From contig OZ006973.1 of the NCBI GenBank assembly GCA_963931085.1, positions 868,001 to 932,000 on the forward strand: DNA of 64,000 nt, given 5' to 3'. The notes under the pieces are model-generated. The model ran no database searches, had not been told where the DNA came from, and saw only the letters and a list, made by a program, of their open reading frames with translations. Below are positions 45,153-53,202 of this stretch, piece after piece. A program made the translations under genes and the position numbers. Origin of the DNA: UMGS1994 sp944386155 (GTDB lineage Bacteria; Bacillota; Clostridia; TANB77; CAG-508). Every line of letters begins with the position of its first letter. Position 1 is the stretch's first letter.

Positions 45153-45732
45153 TCATAATAATATTGGTTCTATTTGTTTATGTTCTAATGCCAATTCTAA
45201 TGTTTTTACTACATAACTTGAATCAAATACTATAGATCTTGGCTTAGTAATTGGATTATCTTGTTTAAATGGTACAAAATAATAATTCTTCATATTTAAA
45301 ACTTTTCCTATATTCATAGCATTTCCACTTAAACCATTATTAGTAGATATCGCAATTACTACTGGATTTTCATTTCTTAAATGTGATTTTACAGCCATTA
45401 ATGCTGGAGTATCTATTATATCATTTGAAATTTTTGATATTGTATTTCCGAGAAGCTGGACAAACTATCATAATATCTGTTAAATGTTTCGGACCAATAG
45501 GTTCAGCATCTTGTATAGTATGAATTATATTATTTCCGGTTATATTCTCTATATCTTTTATAAAATCTTGTGCTTTTCCAAATTTAGTATCTTCATTATA
45601 AGAATTATAAGACATTATTGGAATAACATTTGCTTTTTTATTCACTACTTGTTTCAAAGCCTCAATGCTTTTTTTAAAAGTACAATAAGATCCTGTAAAT
45701 ACATAACCTATATTTTTACCTTCTAGAGTCAA
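45153..45732 (-). CDS. dpaB: Dipicolinate synthase subunit B, needs +1 frameshift at CGG
   Basis: Flavoprotein subunit SpoVFB/DpaB for making dipicolinic acid in spores. Frame 1: EGKNIGYVFTGSYCTF, VIPIMSYNSYNEDTKFG, EPIGPKHLTDIMIVCPAS to CGG at 45450-45448 (codon 95). The +1 frame (GGA 45449-45447) gives NTISKISNDIIDTPALMAVK, SHLRNENPVVIAISTNNGL, YYFVPFKQDNPITKP. Homologues have a TGN here, so GGA supplies the conserved Gly. Joined 192 aa, normal. TTG start with AAGGAGG. No dpaA next to it. With yabPQ it shows spore formation. Confidence 0.85.
45447..45450 (-). other. CGG-A +1 recoding site in dpaB
   Basis: Minus-strand context GCT TCT CGG AAA; homology resumes as TCT (C) GGA AAT ACA ATA. 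Confidence 0.8.
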
Positions 45733-45894
45733 TTTAAAACCTCCTTTTTAATTATTAATATATTATATGAGATTATGTTAATTATGTTTTATTAAATTTT
45801 AAAGATTCTTTACTTACTCATCTTCCCTATTCTTTGTGATTACTGGAAAAAAAGTTAATTTTATGATATAATAATAGTATGGGTTTTTATATTT

Positions 45895-45908
45895 AGCACG
45901 AGTATGCC
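45895..45908 (+). repeat. Left inverted repeat of the RelA-like unit
   Basis: AGCACGAGTATGCC in the 5' leader; reverse complement of GGCATTACTCGTGCT at 47063-47077 with one extra base. Confidence 0.7.
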
Positions 45909-45938
45909 ATACACAATAAAAGGAGGCTAGAAGAATAA

Positions 45939-47063
45939 ATGGCATATAAAGACAACATTCCCCTCAGTATTACTAATAAGACCGACCGTGATGAAAGGGA
46001 AATCAGAATGAACATGTCCCCAATGATGGCTAACCAGATCCACGAAGAGTACGTGAAGGCTTCGGCTTCTTCTTGCAGGAATGCAGTAGAGGTTGAAGAA
46101 GTGATGGAAAAGTCACTTGAAAAGCTCGACGATGAAGGCACAATTGTCCAAACCGAAAAGGATCAAGTAATTCTTGATTACTTCATGGATAAGTTGCACA
46201 AGAGCATCCTCGCTCGCAAGCAGACGTTCCAAGCAACAAACCTTTGCACCGAGCTTTTGCATGCATTCATCTATTTAGTCGCATGGCTAAACAAGAAGTA
46301 TGAAGCAAACATCGATGCAAATATCACTGCAAGACGGAAGTCTCTTGAAAGCGAACTTGCTAAAATGTTGAGCCTTGCTGATGATCTGTCACCTTCTCAG
46401 ATCTCTGACAGATTTGGAATACGATTTATCCTTGACGAAGGTATCGGCAAATGTTGTTTCTTGCTGCAAAAGCTACTGAACATCATTTGCAACCTCGACA
46501 GGAAAGACCGTAAAAACTTCTTGGAGTTTATTGAACAGTATGATGGAGCAACGATCTACCGGATCAAAAAGCTTTTTGAAATACCGTTCATACTCGCTCC
46601 GCTGATCCGCAAAGATGATCCTAGTGAGTTTAATCCTACTGAGTTCTACGACGAAGCAGGAAATCCCACAATCGATCTTCCGAGCGAAAAAGACAGAAAA
46701 TTGGTCAGTCACTTGGATGGTAACATCAAATTCTACTTCGATCCGAAGAAGAACGGTTATCAATCAATCCACATCATTTTGATGATTGACCCGACCTCCC
46801 AAGTCCTTCCTGGGTTTCAGATCGAAATTCAGATAAGAACTTGGAAAATGCATATGCACGCAGAGAACAACATTAGAGCTTCACATGACGTGCATAAAGA
46901 CAAGGTTAACCTGTACACGCAGTTGTTTACTTTGTCTGAAGAGGAGCTCCAAGGAACTACGACAATGTTCTTCAATTCCTACAAGGATAACCAGAACGAT
47001 GTCGACGGGATTCACTTCCCGAAGGAGTTCTATAACAGGCGGATGAACATCATATCAATCTAG
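45939..47063 (+). CDS. RelA/SpoT-type nucleotide synthetase domain protein, imported unit
   Basis: 374 aa. RelA_SpoT signs: ISDRFGIRFILDE (about residues 152-164), KNGYQSIHIIL, and EIQIRTWKMHMHAENNIRA, the order of (p)ppGpp synthetases. No hydrolase HD domain or TGS/ACT regulatory domains, so a small alarmone-synthetase relative or a toxin-like synthetase. TATAAT at about 45869, AAGGAGG ribosome site, own terminator. Clearly higher G+C than the host, with three in-frame CGG-Arg codons. It sits alone between host genes, so probably a recent import. Confidence 0.8.
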   Translation: MAYKDNIPLSITNKTDRDEREIRMNMSPMMANQIHEEYVKASASSCRNAVEVEEVMEKSLEKLDDEGTIVQTEKDQVILDYFMDKLHKSILARKQTFQATNLCTELLHAFIYLVAWLNKKYEANIDANITARRKSLESELAKMLSLADDLSPSQISDRFGIRFILDEGIGKCCFLLQKLLNIICNLDRKDRKNFLEFIEQYDGATIYRIKKLFEIPFILAPLIRKDDPSEFNPTEFYDEAGNPTIDLPSEKDRKLVSHLDGNIKFYFDPKKNGYQSIHIILMIDPTSQVLPGFQIEIQIRTWKMHMHAENNIRASHDVHKDKVNLYTQLFTLSEEELQGTTTMFFNSYKDNQNDVDGIHFPKEFYNRRMNIISI

Positions 47064-47077
47064 GCATTACTCGTGCT
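47063..47077 (+). repeat. Right inverted repeat of the RelA-like unit
   Basis: GGCATTACTCGTGCT, starting at the last base of the stop codon and pairing with 45895-45908. Confidence 0.7.
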
Positions 47078-47106
47078 ACCCTGATCCTGCTGTAGCAGGA
47101 ACAACA

Positions 47107-47146
47107 CCTCCCTCTCTAGTCAAAAGCTATTGAGGGAGGTTCTTTA
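47107..47146 (+). terminator. Terminator of the RelA-like gene
   Basis: CCTCCCTC / GAGGGAGG with 17-base loop, then TTCTTT. Confidence 0.85.
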
Positions 47147-47235
47147 TTTATCTTTATTTTCATAATTAGATATAATATCTTTTAGTAATAGTATTATTAA
47201 AATTATATTATAACTATGTCTTTTTCTTTAAGTAT

Positions 47236-47274
47236 ACATAAAAAAATAATCGCCAGCACGTCAACCTTTTATGT
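47236..47274. repeat. 39-base hairpin repeat, copy A
   Basis: ACATAAAA / TTTTATGT arms around a conserved loop with GCACGTCAAC; near-identical to 62140-62178. Confidence 0.75.
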
Positions 47275-47302
47275 TACTTTCTTTCATTGATAATAAGTTA
47301 TA

Positions 47303-47337
47303 AAAAAAGATAGGCTTTAAATAACCTATCTAAAAAA
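47303..47337 (-). terminator. Terminator of the GldA/F/G-like operon
   Basis: AGATAGG / CCTATCT stem, T-run on the minus-strand 3' side. Confidence 0.8.
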
Positions 47338-47353
47338 TATATAAAATTACTTA

Positions 47354-48844
47354 TTAATTCTTTCTGTTTCTATTAATTACAACTACACATCCAAGTATTA
47401 TAATTATAATTGGTATAGCTGAAATAATAGTTCTTATTATATAATCTTGATTTTCTGTTGTAACAATATTAACTGGTACAATTGATGTATTTAGTTTTCC
47501 TATAGAATAATACTCTCCCTTATCTGCTAAATAAGCAATAGAGTTTGTTATTACTTCTTCATTATAGAAAAACAATGGATAATCTCCTTGTTCAGCAGCA
47601 AAATCTGAAAAAGATGTTTGAGTAGAAAATGCAACAGCATTTGATGTAACACCATCAGATACAATTTTGTTAATTGTAGCTCCTATTGTAAATATACCTT
47701 TATCATCAATCTCATTAGTATCTATATTTATAGCTTGAGAATTATCTGATGAGTATAGAAAAGCTTCGTATGAAACTTTAAGTTCAGCTAAATCACTATT
47801 TTCTTTAAATTTTATTGTTCCAGGTGCATATAAAACTATTGAATTTCCTCTATTTATTGAACTTGTAATTTTATTAGTTGAAGAAAAGTTAGAAAGTATA
47901 AATGATTGGGTATCAGATAAAGTATATTCTGATGATTCTAATATACAATCTCTTTCAAAATTCATGCCATATAAATTAAGAATTGATTGATAATTTGGCA
48001 TATCTTTTTCTTTACTTTCTGAAACATTATTTAATAATAAAATATTACCACCTTTATTTATATATGCAATTATTTTATCTGTAACACTTTTACTTAAATC
48101 TGAATTAAGTGATGGTATAACTAAAGTTGCACAATCTTCAGGAATCTCAAATTTTTTTCCTTCAGCAGTTTTTAAATTTTCTGTTGTATATAATCCAAGT
48201 CCTGATAAATAGCTTTTAAAATATTCTAGTGAAGAATCTACTTCATTTCCATATAAAAAACAAATATTTGGAATATCATCTGTAGAAACTTTTAAAATAG
48301 AATTTGTAATCTTTTGTTCAGAAGTATCAACAATATTTAAATTTGAATCATAAGTTTCTAAATCTGAAACTTGTATATATTCAGTTTTTTCATGATTTTC
48401 TGATTTACCTACTATAACAATTAAAGGAGTTTCTTCTTCAAAAGCATATTTATCAACGATCTCTTTATTATTATCTCTTGTTACAACTTGATAATTAATT
48501 TTGCTATTTGCTTTATTATATTGTTTTAAAAGATCAACCATTGAAGAGTCTTCATAGTAACCCCATACGTAAATATCTATGTCTTTATCAATATTTTTAA
48601 CAGCATTTATTGAAGTATCTGTTAAAGTATATAATTTTTCACTTGTTACATCTACTTGAGCTAAGTTTAAAGATCTTACCCATAAATTTATTCCAGTGAA
48701 AATTGCAATCAAAATCAAAACAATTAAAACGGTCCTCGTATCATCTGTCATAAACTTTCTTTTAAAAGTATATGCAAATCCAAAATTATTAGATTTATTT
48801 TTTATTTTTTCTTTAATATCTTTCTTCTTTTCTTTGTTTTTCAT
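47354..48844 (-). CDS. GldG-like ABC-associated membrane protein
   Basis: 496 aa. Membrane helix at about residues 36-55, a large extracellular region with the GldG/ABC-2-associated pattern (EKLYTLTDTSINAVKNIDKD, the DLLKQYNKANSKINYQVV helix, TSEQKITNSILKVS, CFLYGNEVDSS, LVIPSLNSDLSKSVTDKIIAYINKGGNILLL in pieces) and a C-terminal membrane helix (about 468-488). Works with the permease and ATPase encoded upstream. Substrate unknown; in Bacteroidetes the relatives serve gliding, not expected here. Confidence 0.8.
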   Translation of the reverse strand: MKNKEKKKDIKEKIKNKSNNFGFAYTFKRKFMTDDTRTVLIVLILIAIFTGINLWVRSLNLAQVDVTSEKLYTLTDTSINAVKNIDKDIDIYVWGYYEDSSMVDLLKQYNKANSKINYQVVTRDNNKEIVDKYAFEEETPLIVIVGKSENHEKTEYIQVSDLETYDSNLNIVDTSEQKITNSILKVSTDDIPNICFLYGNEVDSSLEYFKSYLSGLGLYTTENLKTAEGKKFEIPEDCATLVIPSLNSDLSKSVTDKIIAYINKGGNILLLNNVSESKEKDMPNYQSILNLYGMNFERDCILESSEYTLSDTQSFILSNFSSTNKITSSINRGNSIVLYAPGTIKFKENSDLAELKVSYEAFLYSSDNSQAINIDTNEIDDKGIFTIGATINKIVSDGVTSNAVAFSTQTSFSDFAAEQGDYPLFFYNEEVITNSIAYLADKGEYYSIGKLNTSIVPVNIVTTENQDYIIRTIISAIPIIIIILGCVVVINRNRKN

Positions 48845-48864
48845 ACTGATTATTCCCCCCTTTT

Positions 48865-49560
48865 CTATTTAACACTTTTTCTTCTTTGTAATATTATCAT
48901 TGTTAAAAGAAGAAATAATCCTATAAAAGATATGTAACCAATTACTTCTTTAAGAGCTATAATTCCTAATGGGAATTTTTGATACATACCCATTAAAGAA
49001 AAAATAGACACTACACTATCAGTAGTATAATTGAAAAAACTAGTTATAATGAAAAATCCTATTGTAATTATTGCTGCAACTAGCTGATTTGGTGCTATAC
49101 TTGATGCAAACATACCAAAAGAAATATATGAAAGAGACATAAGCAAAAATCCTAAAAGAGCAACTAATGCAACTTTCAATGATGGGTCTGCAAACTTAGT
49201 TAATATAAAGAAATATATCATCATTAAAGCAATAGTTATTAAAATAACTGCAGCTGCTGCAAAAAACTTTCCAAAAACAATTCCAACAATACTTCTAGGT
49301 GAAGTAAATAATAATTGATCTGTTCCTTGTGTTTTTTCTTCTGCAAACATTCTCATTGTTAATACTGGAGTAATAAAAGTTAGAATAACAATACTATTTG
49401 CAATTACATATTCAAATTTAGCATACACAGCTGAGTCACCAGCATTAAAAATCATAGTATAAAAAACAATACTAAATAAAGCCATAAAAACAGCAATATA
49501 TATATATCCAAGTGGAGTTAAAAAATATGTTTTTAACTCTTTTTTTAAAACTGCTAACAT
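48865..49560 (-). CDS. ABC-2 type permease (GldF-like)
   Basis: 231 aa with six membrane segments. MLAVLKKELKTYFLTPLGYI at the start and the conserved TMRMFAEEKTQGTDQLLFTSP loop mark the GldF/NosY-like ABC-2 permease group. Its start overlaps the end of the ATPase gene by one base, and the GldG-like gene follows after 20 bases: a three-gene operon. Confidence 0.9.
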   Translation of the reverse strand: MLAVLKKELKTYFLTPLGYIYIAVFMALFSIVFYTMIFNAGDSAVYAKFEYVIANSIVILTFITPVLTMRMFAEEKTQGTDQLLFTSPRSIVGIVFGKFFAAAAVILITIALMMIYFFILTKFADPSLKVALVALLGFLLMSLSYISFGMFASSIAPNQLVAAIITIGFFIITSFFNYTTDSVVSIFSLMGMYQKFPLGIIALKEVIGYISFIGLFLLLTMIILQRRKSVK

Positions 49561-50621
49561 TATTTTCTTCCTCCTTTATCATTATTAATTTTATTAGGAT
49601 TTCCAAATCTCTCTCTTAAAGTTAATTTAACTTTAACAGCTTTTTGCTTAGCTTGCATTTCCTCTCTTATTTTATTTTCTCTTGTATTTGTATCTATAAT
49701 ATCAATAAAAGCATCTTCAAGTGTAGCTTCTTCAAGTTTCATTTCAAGAACAAGAATATTTTCTTTAGAAAAAGTTTTTGATAATTCTTTTCTAATATCT
49801 GAATCTGAATCTTTACAATGAAGTTTATATGTTTTAGAAGAAGAATCGATAGAAACAATATCAAAACTTGAAACAAATTTTAATCTTTTAATTACTGTTT
49901 CAAAATTAGAAGATTCATTATCAACTGTAACATATACGATCTTTGAATTCTTACTTTCTGAGTTAATTAAATTTTGAGTAGAATCTATTTTAACAATTCT
50001 ACCATTATTTATAACTATAATCTTATCACACATATTACTTACTTCTGAAAGAATGTGAGAACTTAAAATAACTGTATATTTACCTTTAAATGACTTAATT
50101 AAGTTTCTAATTTCTATAACTTGTTTAGGATCTAGTCCAACAGTTGGTTCATCTAAAATCAATATTTCAGGATTTCCAACTAAAGCTCCAGCAAGACTAA
50201 CTCTTTGTCTATACCCTCTTGATATGTTAGAAATTAATTTATTTTGAACAGCTTTAATTCCAGTTTCATCAATAACTTTATTAATTTTTTCTTTTTTTTC
50301 AGTTTTTTTAATTCCTCTTAAATCTGCCATATAATTAATAAACTCTCTAACTGTAAGTTCTTTGTATAAAGGAACATTTTCAGGCATATATCCTATTTTC
50401 CCTTTTACTTTATTTGGCTTTTTTTCAATATCATAGCCGTCTACAATTATACTTCCTTCAGTAGGCTCGATAAATCCAGTAATCATATTCATAGTAGTAG
50501 ATTTACCAGCACCATTTGGACCTAAAAAGCCAACAATTTCTCCTTTATCAATAGAAAAAGAGATGTCTTTTACAGCTTCAAAAGATCCATATTTTTTTGT
50601 CAAATTCTTAACTTCTATCAA
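49560..50621 (-). CDS. ABC transporter ATP-binding protein (GldA-like)
   Basis: 353 aa. Walker A GPNGAGKST (residues 34-42), signature SRGYRQRVSLAGAL, Walker B ILILDEPTVGLDP, H-loop SSHIL. A C-terminal domain of about 140 residues follows as in ABC-2 drug/lantibiotic and Gld-type ATPases. First gene of the operon; AGGAGG ribosome site. Confidence 0.93.
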   Translation of the reverse strand: MIEVKNLTKKYGSFEAVKDISFSIDKGEIVGFLGPNGAGKSTTMNMITGFIEPTEGSIIVDGYDIEKKPNKVKGKIGYMPENVPLYKELTVREFINYMADLRGIKKTEKKEKINKVIDETGIKAVQNKLISNISRGYRQRVSLAGALVGNPEILILDEPTVGLDPKQVIEIRNLIKSFKGKYTVILSSHILSEVSNMCDKIIVINNGRIVKIDSTQNLINSESKNSKIVYVTVDNESSNFETVIKRLKFVSSFDIVSIDSSSKTYKLHCKDSDSDIRKELSKTFSKENILVLEMKLEEATLEDAFIDIIDTNTRENKIREEMQAKQKAVKVKLTLRERFGNPNKINNDKGGRK

Positions 50622-50738
50622 AGCTTTCTCCTCCTTTTATTTTCTTATGTAAAATTTTATATATTATTTATTAAATAAAACTTAAAAACAAATTAATTTT
50701 AAAAATTATTTGAAAATAATCTTTTTTAAATACCAAAC

Positions 50739-51401
50739 TTATATCTTTAATCTAGCAATTAAAGCTTTAATTTTAATATTTTGTTCAGAATACATTTTCT
50801 CATGTTCTGTTTCTATATCTTCAAAAATTAAATTATTTTTTAAATCAAATGTTTTAGTAACAATCTCGAAACCAGATTCTTCAAAATATGTAATGCTTTC
50901 TTCAAATAGTTCATCATTATCTGTTTTAAAATAAATCTCACCTTTAGAAGATAAAAAAGTTTTGTAATTTTCCAATTGTCTTGTATGAGTAAGTCTTCTT
51001 TTTTTATGTTTTCCTCTAGGCCAAGGATTACAAAAATTGATATAAATCCTATCTACTTTATCTTCAGTTGAAAATACATCTAAAATTCTTTCTGCATTCA
51101 TTCTTATTAAATAAAGATTATTAATTGGTATGTTTTTTTCCAAATATTTTTCTTCTATATTTCTTTTAGAAAGGCCAAGCATTGCTTCTATCATATCACA
51201 AGCAATAAAATTAATCTCTGGATGATTAGAAGCTAGTGTTGCAATAAAAGTACCTTTGCCACACCCAAGCTCGAGATAAATCTTATCATTCTTATTTTGA
51301 AATATATTATGCCATTTTCCTTTAAAACATGTAGGATCATCTATATAAAATTTAGCTTCTTCTAACTCTTGCTTTGCCCATTTTCTTCTTCTAATTCTCA
51401 T
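50739..51401 (-). CDS. trmB: tRNA (guanine46-N7)-methyltransferase
   Basis: Methylates G46 in the tRNA variable loop using SAM. SAM site LELGCGKGTF (about residues 44-53), NFIACDM, and the substrate loop NFCNPWPRGKHKKRRLTH. 220 aa, standard. Lies 10 bases after the VanW gene on the same strand, so probably co-transcribed. Confidence 0.95.
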   Translation of the reverse strand: MRIRRRKWAKQELEEAKFYIDDPTCFKGKWHNIFQNKNDKIYLELGCGKGTFIATLASNHPEINFIACDMIEAMLGLSKRNIEEKYLEKNIPINNLYLIRMNAERILDVFSTEDKVDRIYINFCNPWPRGKHKKRRLTHTRQLENYKTFLSSKGEIYFKTDNDELFEESITYFEESGFEIVTKTFDLKNNLIFEDIETEHEKMYSEQNIKIKALIARLKI

Positions 51402-51411
51402 AAATAACTCC

Positions 51412-52911
51412 CTAATGATTTTTATATGTATCAGTAGATAATAATTCTGTATCTACTAATTTTCCATTTTTGTATAATTGCTTATAAGCTTTATATACTG
51501 AATAACTATTACCGCCATAATAATTTGTATCAACTTTTCTAGAAGTTAACTTAACTTCATAATCATTTTCTGTTTTAAGTCCTCTAATAGTAATTTTAGC
51601 CACTCCACCACTTACTGAAGCATATATTTTAATAGGATAATCTCTATCATTTTTAAACTTAAAATCAATAGAACCATATACAACAGTGGCATCTCTTCCA
51701 CCTTTAACATAAGAAGGTACAAAAGTGTGATTTTGTCTTTGAACAATATCTAGATTTGCATATAATACTGCATTATATAAAGTTGAAGTAATTTGACATA
51801 TTCCTCCACCTAATCCATTTGTAACTTCACCATTAGAATATATTGCAGCTTCTTTATATCCCGCTTCTATAGTCCTTTCTCCTACAACTTTATTATATGA
51901 AAATGTTTCTCCTGGCATAAGTACTGTTCCATTTATCTTTTTAGCAGCTAATCTTAAATTTGTAGTTCTGTCTCTATTACTTGTAGCATAATTAGTACTG
52001 AAAGAACCCAGTATATTAGGGAAAGCTTCAGTGCCTAAATCCTCTGTTGTAACTTTTGGATTAGTAACTTTTAAAGGTACTTCATATTCATCCTTTTGCT
52101 CAGAAGCAATCTGATTTTTTACTTCTTCAACAGAATCTTCAAAATCAATTCCTTGTACTTCTGCATAAACCATTCTAGGATTAGTTGTATAATATGCATC
52201 TTTTACCTCTTGATAAACTTCACTATGAATTTTATCTACATCTATAGGATCTGGATATTCATTATAAGTAACAATATTATAAGATGTATTTCTAAAAGAA
52301 CAATCCATTATACCATTTATTATTATCTCCTTCATTTCATCTATTTCAACAGCTGCTCCAACTTGACCAGAAGTAATTATAAGAGAACGTCCTTCTATAT
52401 AATAACTAGATTGAATCACTTGTTCTGGAAGTTTAGTTGAGATATCTTTTAAAGCATTAATAAGAGATAATTCATTATATGTAAAATCGATTTCTATATT
52501 GATTGGTAAACTTTTCTTTCTTTTATATGAATTAATTCCATTTGAAATGATGTTTCCATCCCTACAAATGTTATAAGCTTCATCAACTGCTTTATCAATT
52601 TCGAATTTAGGATTAATTTGAGTTAAAGAAATACAATAAGTATCATTTTTATATTTTAAATTAATAAATTCATTTTCTGAAATATTAAATTTCTCATTCA
52701 ATTTTGTTTTAGCTTCATTTTTACTTAATCCTGATACATCAATTCCAGCTATATAAATATTAGATTTTATATTATTATCATTATTTTCCTTCACAAAAAA
52801 AGAAACTGCTAAATAAGCTGCTACAATAAGAATTATAGCAACTATAGCAAATACTATAATTAAAATCTTTTTATTATTTTTTCCTGCAAAATTTTCAGAA
52901 TCTTCTATCAT
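51412..52911 (-). CDS. VanW-family membrane-anchored protein
   Basis: 499 aa. N-terminal membrane helix (about residues 14-36), two peptidoglycan-binding-like (PG_binding_4) regions, then the VanW domain with LMPGETFSYNKVVGERT-type motif and GLGGGICQITSTLYNAVLYA, and a short beta-rich C-terminal (G5-like) part. Family members are extracytoplasmic cell-wall proteins. Downstream of the HK/RR pair before the transposon inserted, so it may have belonged to that regulon. Confidence 0.88.
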   Translation of the reverse strand: MIEDSENFAGKNNKKILIIVFAIVAIILIVAAYLAVSFFVKENNDNNIKSNIYIAGIDVSGLSKNEAKTKLNEKFNISENEFINLKYKNDTYCISLTQINPKFEIDKAVDEAYNICRDGNIISNGINSYKRKKSLPINIEIDFTYNELSLINALKDISTKLPEQVIQSSYYIEGRSLIITSGQVGAAVEIDEMKEIIINGIMDCSFRNTSYNIVTYNEYPDPIDVDKIHSEVYQEVKDAYYTTNPRMVYAEVQGIDFEDSVEEVKNQIASEQKDEYEVPLKVTNPKVTTEDLGTEAFPNILGSFSTNYATSNRDRTTNLRLAAKKINGTVLMPGETFSYNKVVGERTIEAGYKEAAIYSNGEVTNGLGGGICQITSTLYNAVLYANLDIVQRQNHTFVPSYVKGGRDATVVYGSIDFKFKNDRDYPIKIYASVSGGVAKITIRGLKTENDYEVKLTSRKVDTNYYGGNSYSVYKAYKQLYKNGKLVDTELLSTDTYKNH

Positions 52912-52999
52912 GTTTTCTCCTGTATATATAGAAAATTATATATTACATTATATTAATATTATAGATTAAAGTCAAACAAAAAAGTACTAAAAAATAACA

Positions 53000-53033
53000 A
53001 AAAGTATATTATTAAATTAATAATATACTTTTT
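53000..53033 (-). terminator. Terminator of the kinase gene, left copy
   Basis: AAAGTATATTATTA / TAATAATATACTTT plus T-run; also at 59955-59988. Confidence 0.8.
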
Positions 53034-53053
53034 AATATAAATAATTTATAAAA

Positions 53054-53202
53054 TTAAAATCTTACGATTATTATTGTTCCTTTTGGATTATTATGTTCGA
53101 TTTTAATACTTCCACCATGTTGTTTTACTATAGTCTGAGCAATCGAAAGTCCTAATCCTGATCCACCTTTTTCACGTGTACGAGCTTTATCTTCCCTATA
53201 AA
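53054..53202 (-). pseudogene. Duplicated 3' fragment of the histidine kinase gene
   Basis: Encodes the last 49 or so codons of the kinase at 60009 (GGSGLGLSIAQTIVKQHGG onward). Produced by the long target duplication; no start. Confidence 0.9.

Larger units (their letters stand above)
52935..53202. repeat. 268-bp direct repeat, left copy (target duplication)
   Basis: Identical by eye to 59890-60157 (offset 6955). Contains the intergenic terminator and the 3' end of the histidine kinase gene. Ends exactly where the IS begins. Confidence 0.9.

Noticed and set aside
4153..45732. Eight split genes as plain pseudogenes or random sequencing errors
   Set aside because: All eight breaks are at CGG with the same sign and same C; both halves are intact; essential genes are among them. 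Homopolymer or random errors would hit other contexts. A systematic platform error is still possible and should be excluded with raw reads.
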